Below, in pieces: positions 33,395-41,951 of a DNA stretch of 64,000 nt. This DNA is from Nostoc mirabile CHAB5784. GTDB lineage: Bacteria > Cyanobacteriota > Cyanobacteriia > Cyanobacteriales > Nostocaceae. Under the pieces are notes generated by a model, which made no database searches, was not told where the DNA came from, and saw nothing but the letters and a program-made list of their open reading frames with translations. Made by a program: the position numbers and the translations under genes. Position 1 is the stretch's first letter; every line of letters starts with the position of its first letter. Location: assembly GCF_020829645.1 (NCBI RefSeq), contig NZ_JAIVFS010000022.1:1-64000 (forward strand), given 5' to 3'.

Positions 33395-34813
33395 TTAATT
33401 TACTGTTGGTTCTAAGTTAGATGAATTTGTCTGATTTTGAGCTAAAGGTGTCCAATAGCTAGCAATTAAGGCAACTATGAGCCACCACAGGGTATTAACT
33501 TCAGGACGATACCAGACAGTATCTACGGTTCCATGAGCTAGCATCCCCAACAAAATAGCGATCGCTCCAATTAACCAAAATCCCTCTACACTTCGGAATT
33601 GTCGCAGTCGTCGCATTTGTAGAAATGCCGTATTAAATGTGACAATTATTAGCCAGAGAAAGCAGGCTAAACCAACAAAGCCAGTTTCTACAGTCACTTC
33701 AAACAAAATCGAATAGGCACTCAAAGCAGTATAACGAGGGCGTTGGTAGAGAGGATAAACTTTATTAAAAGAGTTGTGACCAGGGCCAATGCCGAAAATC
33801 GGGCGATCGCGAATCATCTCGAAAACAGCATCCCACACATTTCGGCGAAAATTATTACTGCTATCCTGACGGTCAGCAAAAATACTGAATACTCGTAGGC
33901 GCACTGGCTCTACAAATATCACTGCTAGCACCAATATGCCGATCAAACCTCCTAAGACAATCGGTAGCGACCAAGTTTGCCAAAAACGAGACATTTCTAC
34001 GCTTTTCCAATAAACTAGCAATGCCATCACAGCCAAAATTGCCACCACTAATCCAATCCAACCCCCACGACTAAAAGTGAGGATCAGGCAGGCAGTATTG
34101 ACAATTAACATCGTTAATGCTAATACTTTTTTGATCCAGCCTTGCCATGCAAAAATTGCCACTAAGCTAAAAATTACTGCTGGTAAGAGGTATCCAGCCA
34201 ATAAGTTGGGATTGCCTAAATAACTGTAGACTCTGGTAGTTTTAGACAGAGGGGATTCTGGATCAACCCAAGTTGCTAGTGCTGTGGCTCCAAAAAACCA
34301 TTGTCGCAACCCATATACACTGACAATTAACGATACGTGCAGGTAAAGGATGATAATCCAAGATCGGAGGCGAGGCGACCTCAGTATCCTGGCACAAAGG
34401 GCAAATAGCAGCAAATACAAGGTTAACGTTCCCAAGTCGTTAAGTGCCGCCTTTTTCACCGGTGACAATGCCGTTGCGACTGCGGCAATTACCCAGTAGA
34501 GCAATACCAGCAGGTGAATGGGAGTGACTGAGGAGACATTTGCTGGTGTTACTTCATCAGATAAAGTCAACAACAGCCAAAACGCTACACAAGCCACCAG
34601 CAACAAGCCCACCAATGTACTCGAAGCAAAAGGTGCAAGCGCATATAATAAACAGAGTAAAGCAGCTGCTGTCGCATCTCCCCACTGAATCAAGACGCTG
34701 GTTTGCCGCCAAGAACTTAACAGTCCCACCAGAGAACTATGTACGTAACTGGTAGCAAGGTATTCTTTGAGCGGTAAAGATGATAAAGTAAATCGTTGCC
34801 AGACTAAATTCAT
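33395..34813 (-). CDS. ictB: IctB-like O-antigen ligase family membrane protein
   Basis: The polytopic protein (about 11 hydrophobic segments) starts MNLVWQRFTLSSLPLKEYLA from ATG 34813; a frame from 34831 adds six residues. The middle shows the Wzy_C hallmark: TRVYSYLGNPNLLAGYLLP, LILTFSRGGWIGLVVAI and PIFGIGPGHNSFNKVYPLYQ. The cyanobacterial IctB group was named for inorganic carbon accumulation, but its fold is that of O-antigen ligases, so the true activity is unsettled. The exopolysaccharide genes nearby favour a glycan role. Transcribed divergently from nothing obvious. Confidence 0.85.
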   Translation of the reverse strand: MNLVWQRFTLSSLPLKEYLATSYVHSSLVGLLSSWRQTSVLIQWGDATAAALLCLLYALAPFASSTLVGLLLVACVAFWLLLTLSDEVTPANVSSVTPIHLLVLLYWVIAAVATALSPVKKAALNDLGTLTLYLLLFALCARILRSPRLRSWIIILYLHVSLIVSVYGLRQWFFGATALATWVDPESPLSKTTRVYSYLGNPNLLAGYLLPAVIFSLVAIFAWQGWIKKVLALTMLIVNTACLILTFSRGGWIGLVVAILAVMALLVYWKSVEMSRFWQTWSLPIVLGGLIGILVLAVIFVEPVRLRVFSIFADRQDSSNNFRRNVWDAVFEMIRDRPIFGIGPGHNSFNKVYPLYQRPRYTALSAYSILFEVTVETGFVGLACFLWLIIVTFNTAFLQMRRLRQFRSVEGFWLIGAIAILLGMLAHGTVDTVWYRPEVNTLWWLIVALIASYWTPLAQNQTNSSNLEPTVN

Positions 34814-35080
34814 AAAAAACATTGCAATCAATTAGCCTGCCGACGCAGAACTTGGAATTGATCATAATGCCTATGGCTATAAAAAGGTAATAACGTAAAT
34901 TGCAGTTTAGTGATAATGCTCTGACTCATAACGATCAGGCACCACCTGTAATCTAAAGCACTTCAGCTAATACTAAGTGAAGATAGCCGTAGATTAACCC
35001 TTCACCTAGTTAGTACATAAGAAAGCATTAATTTGTATTTCCCTATTATCTGTAACCTGTATGTTCCCTACTAGCTGTAA

Positions 35081-36634
35081 TCAAACATCGCTAATTGCTT
35101 GCGAAGGAGTTGCTAATTGCAGTGGCAAAGAAAGCACATAACGATATCCTGATTCTGGTGAACCTTGAATCAAAATTTGTCCACTATGCAATTCTGCCAG
35201 TTGACAACTTAGCAACAGACCCAAACTTTCACGAGAGATATTTCCATGTGATTTAGCTAAATTTATACCTGAACTAGCAGCAAAGAAATTTGAGTGATTC
35301 CCACTCAAGTTTTTTGAATTGTCCACTGCTACTGAGGAAATATCTCTTTGCTCCTGGCTTTGTGCATGAGTATTGTAACTTGCTATTTCACCTGTTAGCT
35401 CCAGCAGCGACAAAGAATTGAGACGGAAGTAGGGATCAACTTCAGTAATACCGTCCCCTAGCCAAGGATGGGAAACCCAAATAGTAATGTTGAGCGTATC
35501 TTCCTTGTAAGAAACATGAATACGAACAATGCTACCTGTAGCCGAAAGTTGAATCACACTGAAAACCAGGTGATAGAGGATTTGCCGCACCTTGTCTTTA
35601 TCTAAAGGCCAAATGCGATTGCGTCCTGGTTCTATAGAGAGGCGAATATCTTGTTCACGGCGATTAGCTGCTTCTTCAAGGGTATTGATAGCTTGTTGAC
35701 ACAGCATTTCGATATCCACAGGAGCTATATTTAGCACAGTTGAATTTTCATCCATAGCTCCTAGTTCGGTAATTTCGTTTACTAAGGAAAGTAAGTACCG
35801 ACCACTGTGTTGGATAATTTCCAAATATTCTCTCTGCTTAGTCGTCAAAGGCCCATAAATCTCACGTCCTAAAACACTAGCCATACCGAGTACAGATGTT
35901 AAGGGCGTGCGTAACTCCTGAGTTAGCTGATCCAAAAGTTCCAGTTTCAGTTGCTTGGTAGAAACAGAGCCGCTATCTTTAATGGCTGGGGTGATTTTAA
36001 TCTCAGTATTACGTTCGTCATTGAGTGAAAATATTGGAGCGATCGCAGGAGTGCTTGATTCGAGTCTCCGTTGCAGGAGTCGGTTACGTTCAAATTCACT
36101 CATGCTCCAACGAGCTATTATTTGTAAAAACTCAATGTCTCGGTTTGTAAAATTGCGCGGTACTAAATCCATCACCGCCAATGCACCCAAACAATGTCCC
36201 TCAGCATCAATCAGTGGCGCTCCTAAGTAAGCACGAATCCCATAATCCTGCACCAACTTGCTGTTAACAAGTACTGGGTCTGTAAGGTTATGTGTATCAT
36301 TAATTACAAATACTTGAAAAGTCTCTACTACTTGAGTGCAAAAGGATTCCCGGCGTGACAGTTGGCGGCTTTGTGCCAAATGATTCATTAGTCCCAGCCT
36401 AGATAAGCCCACCGCCGACTTGAACCAGTGGCGTTCTTGATCCACAAATCCCAATATGGAAATTGGTGCTTCCAAAAAGTGGGCAGCAGTTTGTGTAGCC
36501 TCTTCAAAAACTGGAATCGTCTCTGGTTGCCGCAAACCTAAATCTGACAAAGCTTTGAGGCGTTGTTGTTCTCTTGATTCATGAGAGTCCCAACCATCCT
36601 TTAGGGCAAATAATTTATTTTCAGGCTCCATCAT
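35081..36634 (-). CDS. GAF-histidine kinase-like protein with degenerate kinase motifs
   Basis: The 517-residue protein has a GAF domain (about residues 55-165; LGFVDQERHWFKSAVGL, GIRAYLGAPLIDAEGHCLGA) and a dimerisation segment LLDQLTQELRTPLTSVLGMA. In the latter the normal phospho-accepting His is Gln (codon CAG, 35918-35920). The ATPase part is also eroded: DKDKVRQILYHLVFSVIQLS lacks the N-box Asn, and the usual DxGxG is replaced by HPWLGDGIT. The reading frame is clean over its full length, so this is a maintained pseudokinase rather than a pseudogene. A signalling role through dimerisation or GAF ligand binding is inferred. Confidence 0.85.
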   Translation of the reverse strand: MMEPENKLFALKDGWDSHESREQQRLKALSDLGLRQPETIPVFEEATQTAAHFLEAPISILGFVDQERHWFKSAVGLSRLGLMNHLAQSRQLSRRESFCTQVVETFQVFVINDTHNLTDPVLVNSKLVQDYGIRAYLGAPLIDAEGHCLGALAVMDLVPRNFTNRDIEFLQIIARWSMSEFERNRLLQRRLESSTPAIAPIFSLNDERNTEIKITPAIKDSGSVSTKQLKLELLDQLTQELRTPLTSVLGMASVLGREIYGPLTTKQREYLEIIQHSGRYLLSLVNEITELGAMDENSTVLNIAPVDIEMLCQQAINTLEEAANRREQDIRLSIEPGRNRIWPLDKDKVRQILYHLVFSVIQLSATGSIVRIHVSYKEDTLNITIWVSHPWLGDGITEVDPYFRLNSLSLLELTGEIASYNTHAQSQEQRDISSVAVDNSKNLSGNHSNFFAASSGINLAKSHGNISRESLGLLLSCQLAELHSGQILIQGSPESGYRYVLSLPLQLATPSQAISDV

Positions 36635-36640
36635 TGCCAC

Positions 36641-37188
36641 TGCTACCTTAATAATTTCTCGATACTGTAATTGATATAATCCCTATTTCTGGGTTATCAA
36701 TTGCTATTTTAAGCATTCCCTAATTTTGCCTCTGACAAACAAATTTGGGGCAAAAATTTTTTATCGCTTACATTAAGTCGGCCACGCGGTATCCACAAGT
36801 TACTATTTACTGCTGCTGAATCTTCTTTAGTTAGCGCTGGTGTAGCCTTTATTGCTTGGGATTTTACAGGCAGACTGCGTTAGATTTGGATTCAGCCAGG
36901 GTAAGCTAATGCTAAGGATACAATACAAAAGGGCTGTAATTATTTATGTACAGAAGCAAAAATTCTTACTTCCATATTCAAAGTAAATTTACTTACAATA
37001 AGTATTACAATGTAATTATTGTAATGTAATTATTACTTAGAACAGCTAGCATTAATGACTGACAATCCTAGATAGTTTATATAAGTCTCGATCCAATAGA
37101 TTAAACTTATTACAATTTCATGCTGAAAATTGTACAGGCTTTTTTATTTTTCCCATCCGAGGAAATATTTTTTTGAGGACAATTGGTA
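36641..37188. other. Intergenic region before the DegT gene
   Basis: About 550 bases of AT-rich DNA hold no gene. At 37011-37036 two overlapping TGTAATTATT direct repeats form TACAATGTAATTATTGTAA, a possible operator of unknown factor. A GAGGA lies about 12 bases before ATG 37189. Confidence 0.5.
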
Positions 37189-38385
37189 ATGAATAAAATG
37201 ACCATTAGAGTTCCTTTTGTAGACCTTAAGTTACAACATGAACCAATTCAAATGCAATTGCAACATGCAATCCAATCTGTATTGGAACAGGGAGATTTTA
37301 TTTTAGGGCAAGCAGTCTCAGATTTTGAAGCAGCATTTGCGGCAGCGTCTGGGGCAACTTATGGAGTTGGTGTTGCATCAGGAACAGATGCGATCGCTCT
37401 CGGTTTGCAAGCGTGTAATATTGGGGCTGGTGATGAAGTGATTTTACCAGCAAACACTTTTATAGCAACCTTGATTGGGGTAGAACGGGCTGGCGCGAAG
37501 CCAATTCTGGTAGATTGCGATCGCCAAACAGCTTTAATTGACTTAAGAAAAGCAGCAAATGCAATTACGCCTCATACCAAAGCAATTATTCCTGTGCATC
37601 TCTATGGTCAAATGGTATCACCACATGAACTATTGAATTTTGCCGATACATACAAACTACTAATTTTTGAAGATGCCGCACAAGCACACCTCGCCGAAAG
37701 AGACGGATATCACGCTGGTTCAGTCGGAATAGCAGCAGCTTTTAGTTTCTATCCCAGCAAAAATTTGGGAGCATTTGGGGATGGAGGAATGCTGCTGACA
37801 CAAGATTCAGATGTAGCCCAGAAGATGATGCGCTTGCGAAATTATGGTGCATCGCAAAAGTATTTTCATACTGAACCAGGTACAAATAGCCGTTTGGATA
37901 CTTTACAAGCAGCAGTCTTACACCAAAAACTACCATATTTGTCACAGTGGAATCGCGATCGCTTGACTATTGCCCAGCAGTATGATAATGAACTAGCACC
38001 CTTGGCAACTGCTGGTATTATTCCTATGGAAAACCAAAGTGATACAGGTCATGTGTATCATCTTTACGTCATTAGAGTTGATGATTCTTGCCCCATAGAA
38101 CGCCAGCAACTCCAGGAAAAACTTACAGCAGTAGGAATTCAAACTGGCATTCACTACCCAATTCCTTGTCATCTCCAGCCGGCATTCACCAACTTAGGCT
38201 ATCAGCCTGGAGATTTTCCCCAAGCAGAAAAACTCTCAAAAGAAATATTATCATTACCGATGTATCCTGGTTTGAGTAGTAGCCAAGTTAAAGAAGTTGT
38301 AGCAGCGATCGCTCATGCAGTCTCAACTTCTAAAACAGATAAACTCAAAGAGGGAGTGGGTAGTAGGGAGTGGGGAGTAGGGTAA
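37189..38385 (+). CDS. DegT/DnrJ/EryC1/StrS family sugar aminotransferase
   Basis: This PLP-dependent enzyme makes amino sugars for surface polysaccharide. The start at ATG 37189 (MNKMTIRVPFVDLK) fits the family, a TTG lies six bases earlier. VGVASGTDAIALGLQACNIG, FEDAAQAHLA, and AFSFYPSKNLGAFGDGGM with the PLP-binding Lys are intact. RLDTLQAAVLHQKL and GIQTGIHYPIPCHLQPAF complete the fold. The last ten residues (EGVGSREWGVG) are encoded by a dispersed GGGAGTGGGGAGTAGGG repeat that also supplies the stop. It heads the exosortase and export gene series. Confidence 0.93.
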   Translation: MNKMTIRVPFVDLKLQHEPIQMQLQHAIQSVLEQGDFILGQAVSDFEAAFAAASGATYGVGVASGTDAIALGLQACNIGAGDEVILPANTFIATLIGVERAGAKPILVDCDRQTALIDLRKAANAITPHTKAIIPVHLYGQMVSPHELLNFADTYKLLIFEDAAQAHLAERDGYHAGSVGIAAAFSFYPSKNLGAFGDGGMLLTQDSDVAQKMMRLRNYGASQKYFHTEPGTNSRLDTLQAAVLHQKLPYLSQWNRDRLTIAQQYDNELAPLATAGIIPMENQSDTGHVYHLYVIRVDDSCPIERQQLQEKLTAVGIQTGIHYPIPCHLQPAFTNLGYQPGDFPQAEKLSKEILSLPMYPGLSSSQVKEVVAAIAHAVSTSKTDKLKEGVGSREWGVG

Positions 38386-38509
38386 TACGGGAATGAGGAA
38401 TATTCTGACTTAATACAGAGCAACTGAATTTATTCATGGGGTTCCCCATTCCCCATTCCCCACTCCCCACTCCCCTTAAATACTGAGAGTTTTTGAATTA
38501 CTGAAAATC

Positions 38510-39403
38510 ATGGCACTCCAGCAACAGGTTAAAAACAGAAACGCATCAGACTTATTAAATCTAGCTATTTTAGGCGTTTTGCTGCTGCTTTATGCACCTA
38601 TATTGCTTCACTGGTTAGATGGTTGGCTGAACAAAAATATCAGTACAGAACACGAATATTTCAGCCACGGGATTATTGGCTTACCATTTGCGGCTTATCT
38701 GGGCTGGATGAACCGGAAAAAGTGGAAACGTTTACCAGATACCATCCATCCTTTGGGCCCTGTTTTGTTGTTATTCGGGACAGTGTTTTATCTTAGCGGT
38801 GTTACAGAGTGGGTTAACCTTTCCTTGCCCGTTATACTAGCAGGATTATGCTTGTGGTTTAAGGGAATAGCAGGTTTGCGATCGCAAGGATTCCCCCTGC
38901 TACTAGTATTTTTGGCAACCCCAACGGCAGTACCCTATCTCATTGCTCCCTATACACTACCTCTTCAAAGCTTCATCGCTGGCACAGCAGGCTTTATACT
39001 GAATCAATTTGGTATGGACGTAACCGTAGATGAAATCAATCTCTACGTGGGAGGACGGATTGTAGAAGTTGCCCCCTATTGTGCAGGGCTGAAAATGTTG
39101 TTTACTACTCTCTACGTCGGCTTGATGCTGCTTTTTTGGACAGACGCTTTGTCTTCACGCCGTACAGTTATATCGTTTTTATCTTTTGCTGTGATCATTA
39201 GTATTTGTGCCAATATCATTCGTAATACATTACTGACTTTCTTTCACGGCACAGGTCAAGAAGCGGCTTTTAAATGGCTGCATGAGGGTTGGGGTGGTGA
39301 TCTCTATTCAGCTTGTATGCTGGTGTCATTAGTGCCCTTACTGAATTGGATTAATAGCTATTTTTCAGCATCAGAAACTCAGCAAGAAGGGGAAAGTCAT
39401 TAG
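38510..39403 (+). CDS. crtB: Cyanoexosortase B
   Basis: This polytopic membrane transpeptidase-like enzyme (297 residues, about eight hydrophobic helices) cleaves C-terminal sorting domains of exported proteins. The active-site set is visible: Cys in VEVAPYCAGLKMLFTTLYVG, Arg in CANIIRNTLLTFFHGTG and His in FKWLHEGWGGDLYSA. The N-terminal EHEYFSHGIIGLPFAAYLGW is the usual exosortase start region. The next gene is its dedicated partner, which makes the B subtype likely. Here crtB means cyanoexosortase, not phytoene synthase. Confidence 0.9.
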   Translation: MALQQQVKNRNASDLLNLAILGVLLLLYAPILLHWLDGWLNKNISTEHEYFSHGIIGLPFAAYLGWMNRKKWKRLPDTIHPLGPVLLLFGTVFYLSGVTEWVNLSLPVILAGLCLWFKGIAGLRSQGFPLLLVFLATPTAVPYLIAPYTLPLQSFIAGTAGFILNQFGMDVTVDEINLYVGGRIVEVAPYCAGLKMLFTTLYVGLMLLFWTDALSSRRTVISFLSFAVIISICANIIRNTLLTFFHGTGQEAAFKWLHEGWGGDLYSACMLVSLVPLLNWINSYFSASETQQEGESH

Positions 39404-39438
39404 TCATTAGTCATTTGTCATTAGTCATTAGTCATTCT
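39398..39438. repeat. Short tandem heptamers (AGTCATT)
   Basis: Five AGTCATT/TGTCATT heptamers begin at the last codons of the exosortase gene (SH-stop) and fill the gap to its partner. Confidence 0.8.
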
Positions 39439-39533
39439 TGCTTCCCCTGCTTTTTCTGTACTGATAAATATTACTGAACTCATGGTGTGATTTTATGAAG
39501 TAAAATTTTGCCTAAGTATTATAAATTTTACTG

Positions 39534-40256
39534 ATGATTTCTTTCTCCAAGTTTTTTAAGGAAAACCAATTGAGTCAGGTGGCAGCACTTTTGTTATTGC
39601 TACTCTTGTTGGCAATAGGCGGGGTTCCCGGATACCTGACAGGACACTGGCAATGGAAACAGCCGCCACCTGTTACCACCCTCAAGGAGTTAAGACAGAT
39701 CCGCAAGACTGGGTTAGCCCTTCCTGGTTGGCAAACTATTGAACAAGCAGAACAGCAAATTGGCGAACATAAATGGTCTTTGCAGGTAATTAAAAAAGAA
39801 GGTTCCGAATCCCAGGCAATCCTGCTTTTGCTGCCGCAAAATGGGCCTATGGATCAACCAGAAGTAGAGTGGACAGACGTTAACGGCTGGGGAAAGTCAC
39901 GCTGGGGAAAGTGGGATATAGCTCAATATCGTTCTGCTGAATTTACTGTGAAACCGCCTGCAAAGTTGACATCTAAGGTTGAAACTAAAATAGAAGCTAG
40001 GTTCTTTCGCGCCGCCACACCACAGCAAACCTTCGCTGTCTTGCAATGGTACGCTATGCCAGACGGCGGAAATCCATCACCTTTCCACTGGTTCTTGGCG
40101 GATCAATTGGCCCAGTGGCGTAAGCAACGCACTCCTTGGGTAGGGGTGAGTATTCTGATTCCAATGGAACCTTTGGGGCAGGTAGAAACATCTTGGCCTT
40201 TAGCACAGTCTATTGGAGAAACAGTACAAGCTAAATTGATGGCAGACTCTTTATAG
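39534..40256 (+). CDS. Cyanoexosortase B system-associated protein
   Basis: The 240-residue protein has one N-terminal membrane anchor (VAALLLLLLLLAIGGVPGYL) and an extracytoplasmic domain related to EpsI-type partners (RKTGLALPGWQTIEQAEQQI, LLLPQNGPMDQPEVEWTDVN, LQWYAMPDGGNPSPFHWFLA, QLAQWRKQRTPWVGVSILIP). Such genes follow cyanoexosortase B directly. The biochemical function is unknown; EpsI-like domains are thought to help polysaccharide or protein processing at the outer face of the membrane. Confidence 0.85.
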   Translation: MISFSKFFKENQLSQVAALLLLLLLLAIGGVPGYLTGHWQWKQPPPVTTLKELRQIRKTGLALPGWQTIEQAEQQIGEHKWSLQVIKKEGSESQAILLLLPQNGPMDQPEVEWTDVNGWGKSRWGKWDIAQYRSAEFTVKPPAKLTSKVETKIEARFFRAATPQQTFAVLQWYAMPDGGNPSPFHWFLADQLAQWRKQRTPWVGVSILIPMEPLGQVETSWPLAQSIGETVQAKLMADSL

Positions 40257-40467
40257 AGTCTGTTACAGATGCATTTGTGCAGAGATTCTTCAGTTGTATC
40301 TCTATAATCGCGTTCAGGTTAAAAATATGATGTTATAAATTAAAATTGGCAAAATTTTTCTACTTTTTGTTGGTAAAATACTTGCAGATAAAAGATACAT
40401 TTAGGACATTTTTAGAGTATAATCACCACTCGGCGCGACTAATTTTTATCTCAGTTTTCCTGCACCG

Positions 40468-41820
40468 ATGTTCATAGATACAAGTTCTTATATGCGTGCA
40501 TTCAGCGCCCTGTGTTTTGTCAGTCTTCAAATAGGAGTTTTCTTAACAACACCTATCCAGCTTGTTGTTGCCCAGCCTTTTCCACATAAAGGACAATCAC
40601 CAAGGCAACCCCCTGCGCCTGTGCCAGGTACTGAGGTTGTACCTCTAGGTGCAAATGAGGAAATTTCTCCCCAACTCAGCCGCTATCTCTTGGGGCCAGG
40701 AGATGCAATTGGTGTTGTGCTTCAGCGTCCTCCTGGGCCGTACCGCTTAGGAATAGGAGATGGAATTAGCGTTTCGGTGCAACGCTTTCCAGATTTGAGC
40801 TTTCAAGCTTTAATCAACCCAGAAGGTAACATTGTGGTGCCGCTACTGGGAAAAGTTTCCTTACAAGGTTTGACTTTGGAAGAAGCTCAAGAAAAAATTC
40901 GCTTGGGTTTAAATCGTTATGTAGTTGATCCAGTAATAGTTTTAGCCTTAGCAACGCAGCGTCAAGACTTAAGTTTTCAAGCTGTAATTAGTCCAGAAGG
41001 CAACATCGTAGTGCCACAAGTGGGAACGGTGTCATTACAAGGCTTAACTTTGGAAGAAGCTCAAGAAAAAATTCGCTTGGGTTTAAGCAGCATTTTCCCA
41101 GATCCAATCGTAGTAGTATCGTTGGCAGGGACGCGACCAGTTCAAGTTACCGTTAGCGGGGAAATTTTTCGACCAGGAATTTACCCGATTAATTCACCAA
41201 CACCCCGTGTTGCTGATGCCTTGCTAATATCTGGTGGTTCAACTTTAAATGCAGACCTGCGACAAGTGCAAGTACGCCGGAAGTTAATCGATGGTTCTGT
41301 GATTTCACAAACTATTGATTTATATGCAACACTGCAAAATGGTGGTTCAATCCCTAATTTACGCTTACAAGACGGAGATGCGATACTCGTCCCCCGTCGT
41401 GAAGTTGGTAATAATGACGGTTATGACCGCAATTTGGTAGCACGTTCATCCTTGTCCACACCACAGATTAGAGTCCGGGTTTTAAACTACGCTGCCGGAG
41501 GTCTTGCCATTCAAGCACTACCTAACGGGAGTACATTTGTAGATGCTTTGGGAGGAGTAAATCTCGACACTGCTAATCTCCGAGATATCGCTCTGGTTCG
41601 CTTTGATCCTGAACGAGGTCAAGCTGTTACCCAGAAACTTGATGCTAAAAAAGCTCTAGGTGGCGATGCATCTCAAAATGTGGCCCTTCAAGATAATGAT
41701 GTTCTTGTTGTTGGTCGGAACCTCATCGGTAGAATTACTAATTTCTTGACTACCATTACCCAACCCTTCTTCAATGTCCAGTCCTTTCTCCGATTTTTTG
41801 ACGACTTCGGTGGTAGGTGA
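40468..41820 (+). CDS. Polysaccharide export protein (Wza-like) with duplicated export domain
   Basis: This outer-membrane or periplasmic export component has 450 residues. A signal-like hydrophobic segment (LCFVSLQIGVFLTTPIQLVV) is followed by LGPGDAIGVV and a second LGIGDGISVSVQRFPDLSFQ start. The poly_export core then occurs twice in tandem, at about residues 109-166 and 167-224 (both with PEGNIVVP and VSLQGLTLEEAQEKIRLGL). SLBB-type domains follow (VTVSGEIFRPGIYPINS; RVLNYAAGGLAIQALPNGST). The two copies are offset by 174 bp and nearly identical in DNA, so the duplication is recent. It pairs with the Wzc-like gene downstream. Confidence 0.9.
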   Translation: MFIDTSSYMRAFSALCFVSLQIGVFLTTPIQLVVAQPFPHKGQSPRQPPAPVPGTEVVPLGANEEISPQLSRYLLGPGDAIGVVLQRPPGPYRLGIGDGISVSVQRFPDLSFQALINPEGNIVVPLLGKVSLQGLTLEEAQEKIRLGLNRYVVDPVIVLALATQRQDLSFQAVISPEGNIVVPQVGTVSLQGLTLEEAQEKIRLGLSSIFPDPIVVVSLAGTRPVQVTVSGEIFRPGIYPINSPTPRVADALLISGGSTLNADLRQVQVRRKLIDGSVISQTIDLYATLQNGGSIPNLRLQDGDAILVPRREVGNNDGYDRNLVARSSLSTPQIRVRVLNYAAGGLAIQALPNGSTFVDALGGVNLDTANLRDIALVRFDPERGQAVTQKLDAKKALGGDASQNVALQDNDVLVVGRNLIGRITNFLTTITQPFFNVQSFLRFFDDFGGR

Positions 41821-41896
41821 AATTAGTGACTCTCACCTCTTCACCGATTGTTACCAGATGTGAGAGAGGGGGAGATGAGGGTGACAAATATAAAGC

Positions 41897-41931
41897 TGAT
41901 AACTGATAACTGATAACTGATAACTGATAAC
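41897..41931. repeat. Short tandem heptamer TGATAAC x5
   Basis: Five perfect TGATAAC units lie in the 131-bp gap before the Wzc-like gene. Confidence 0.9.
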
Positions 41932-41951
41932 TGATTCTATCTGCCCCTGCC

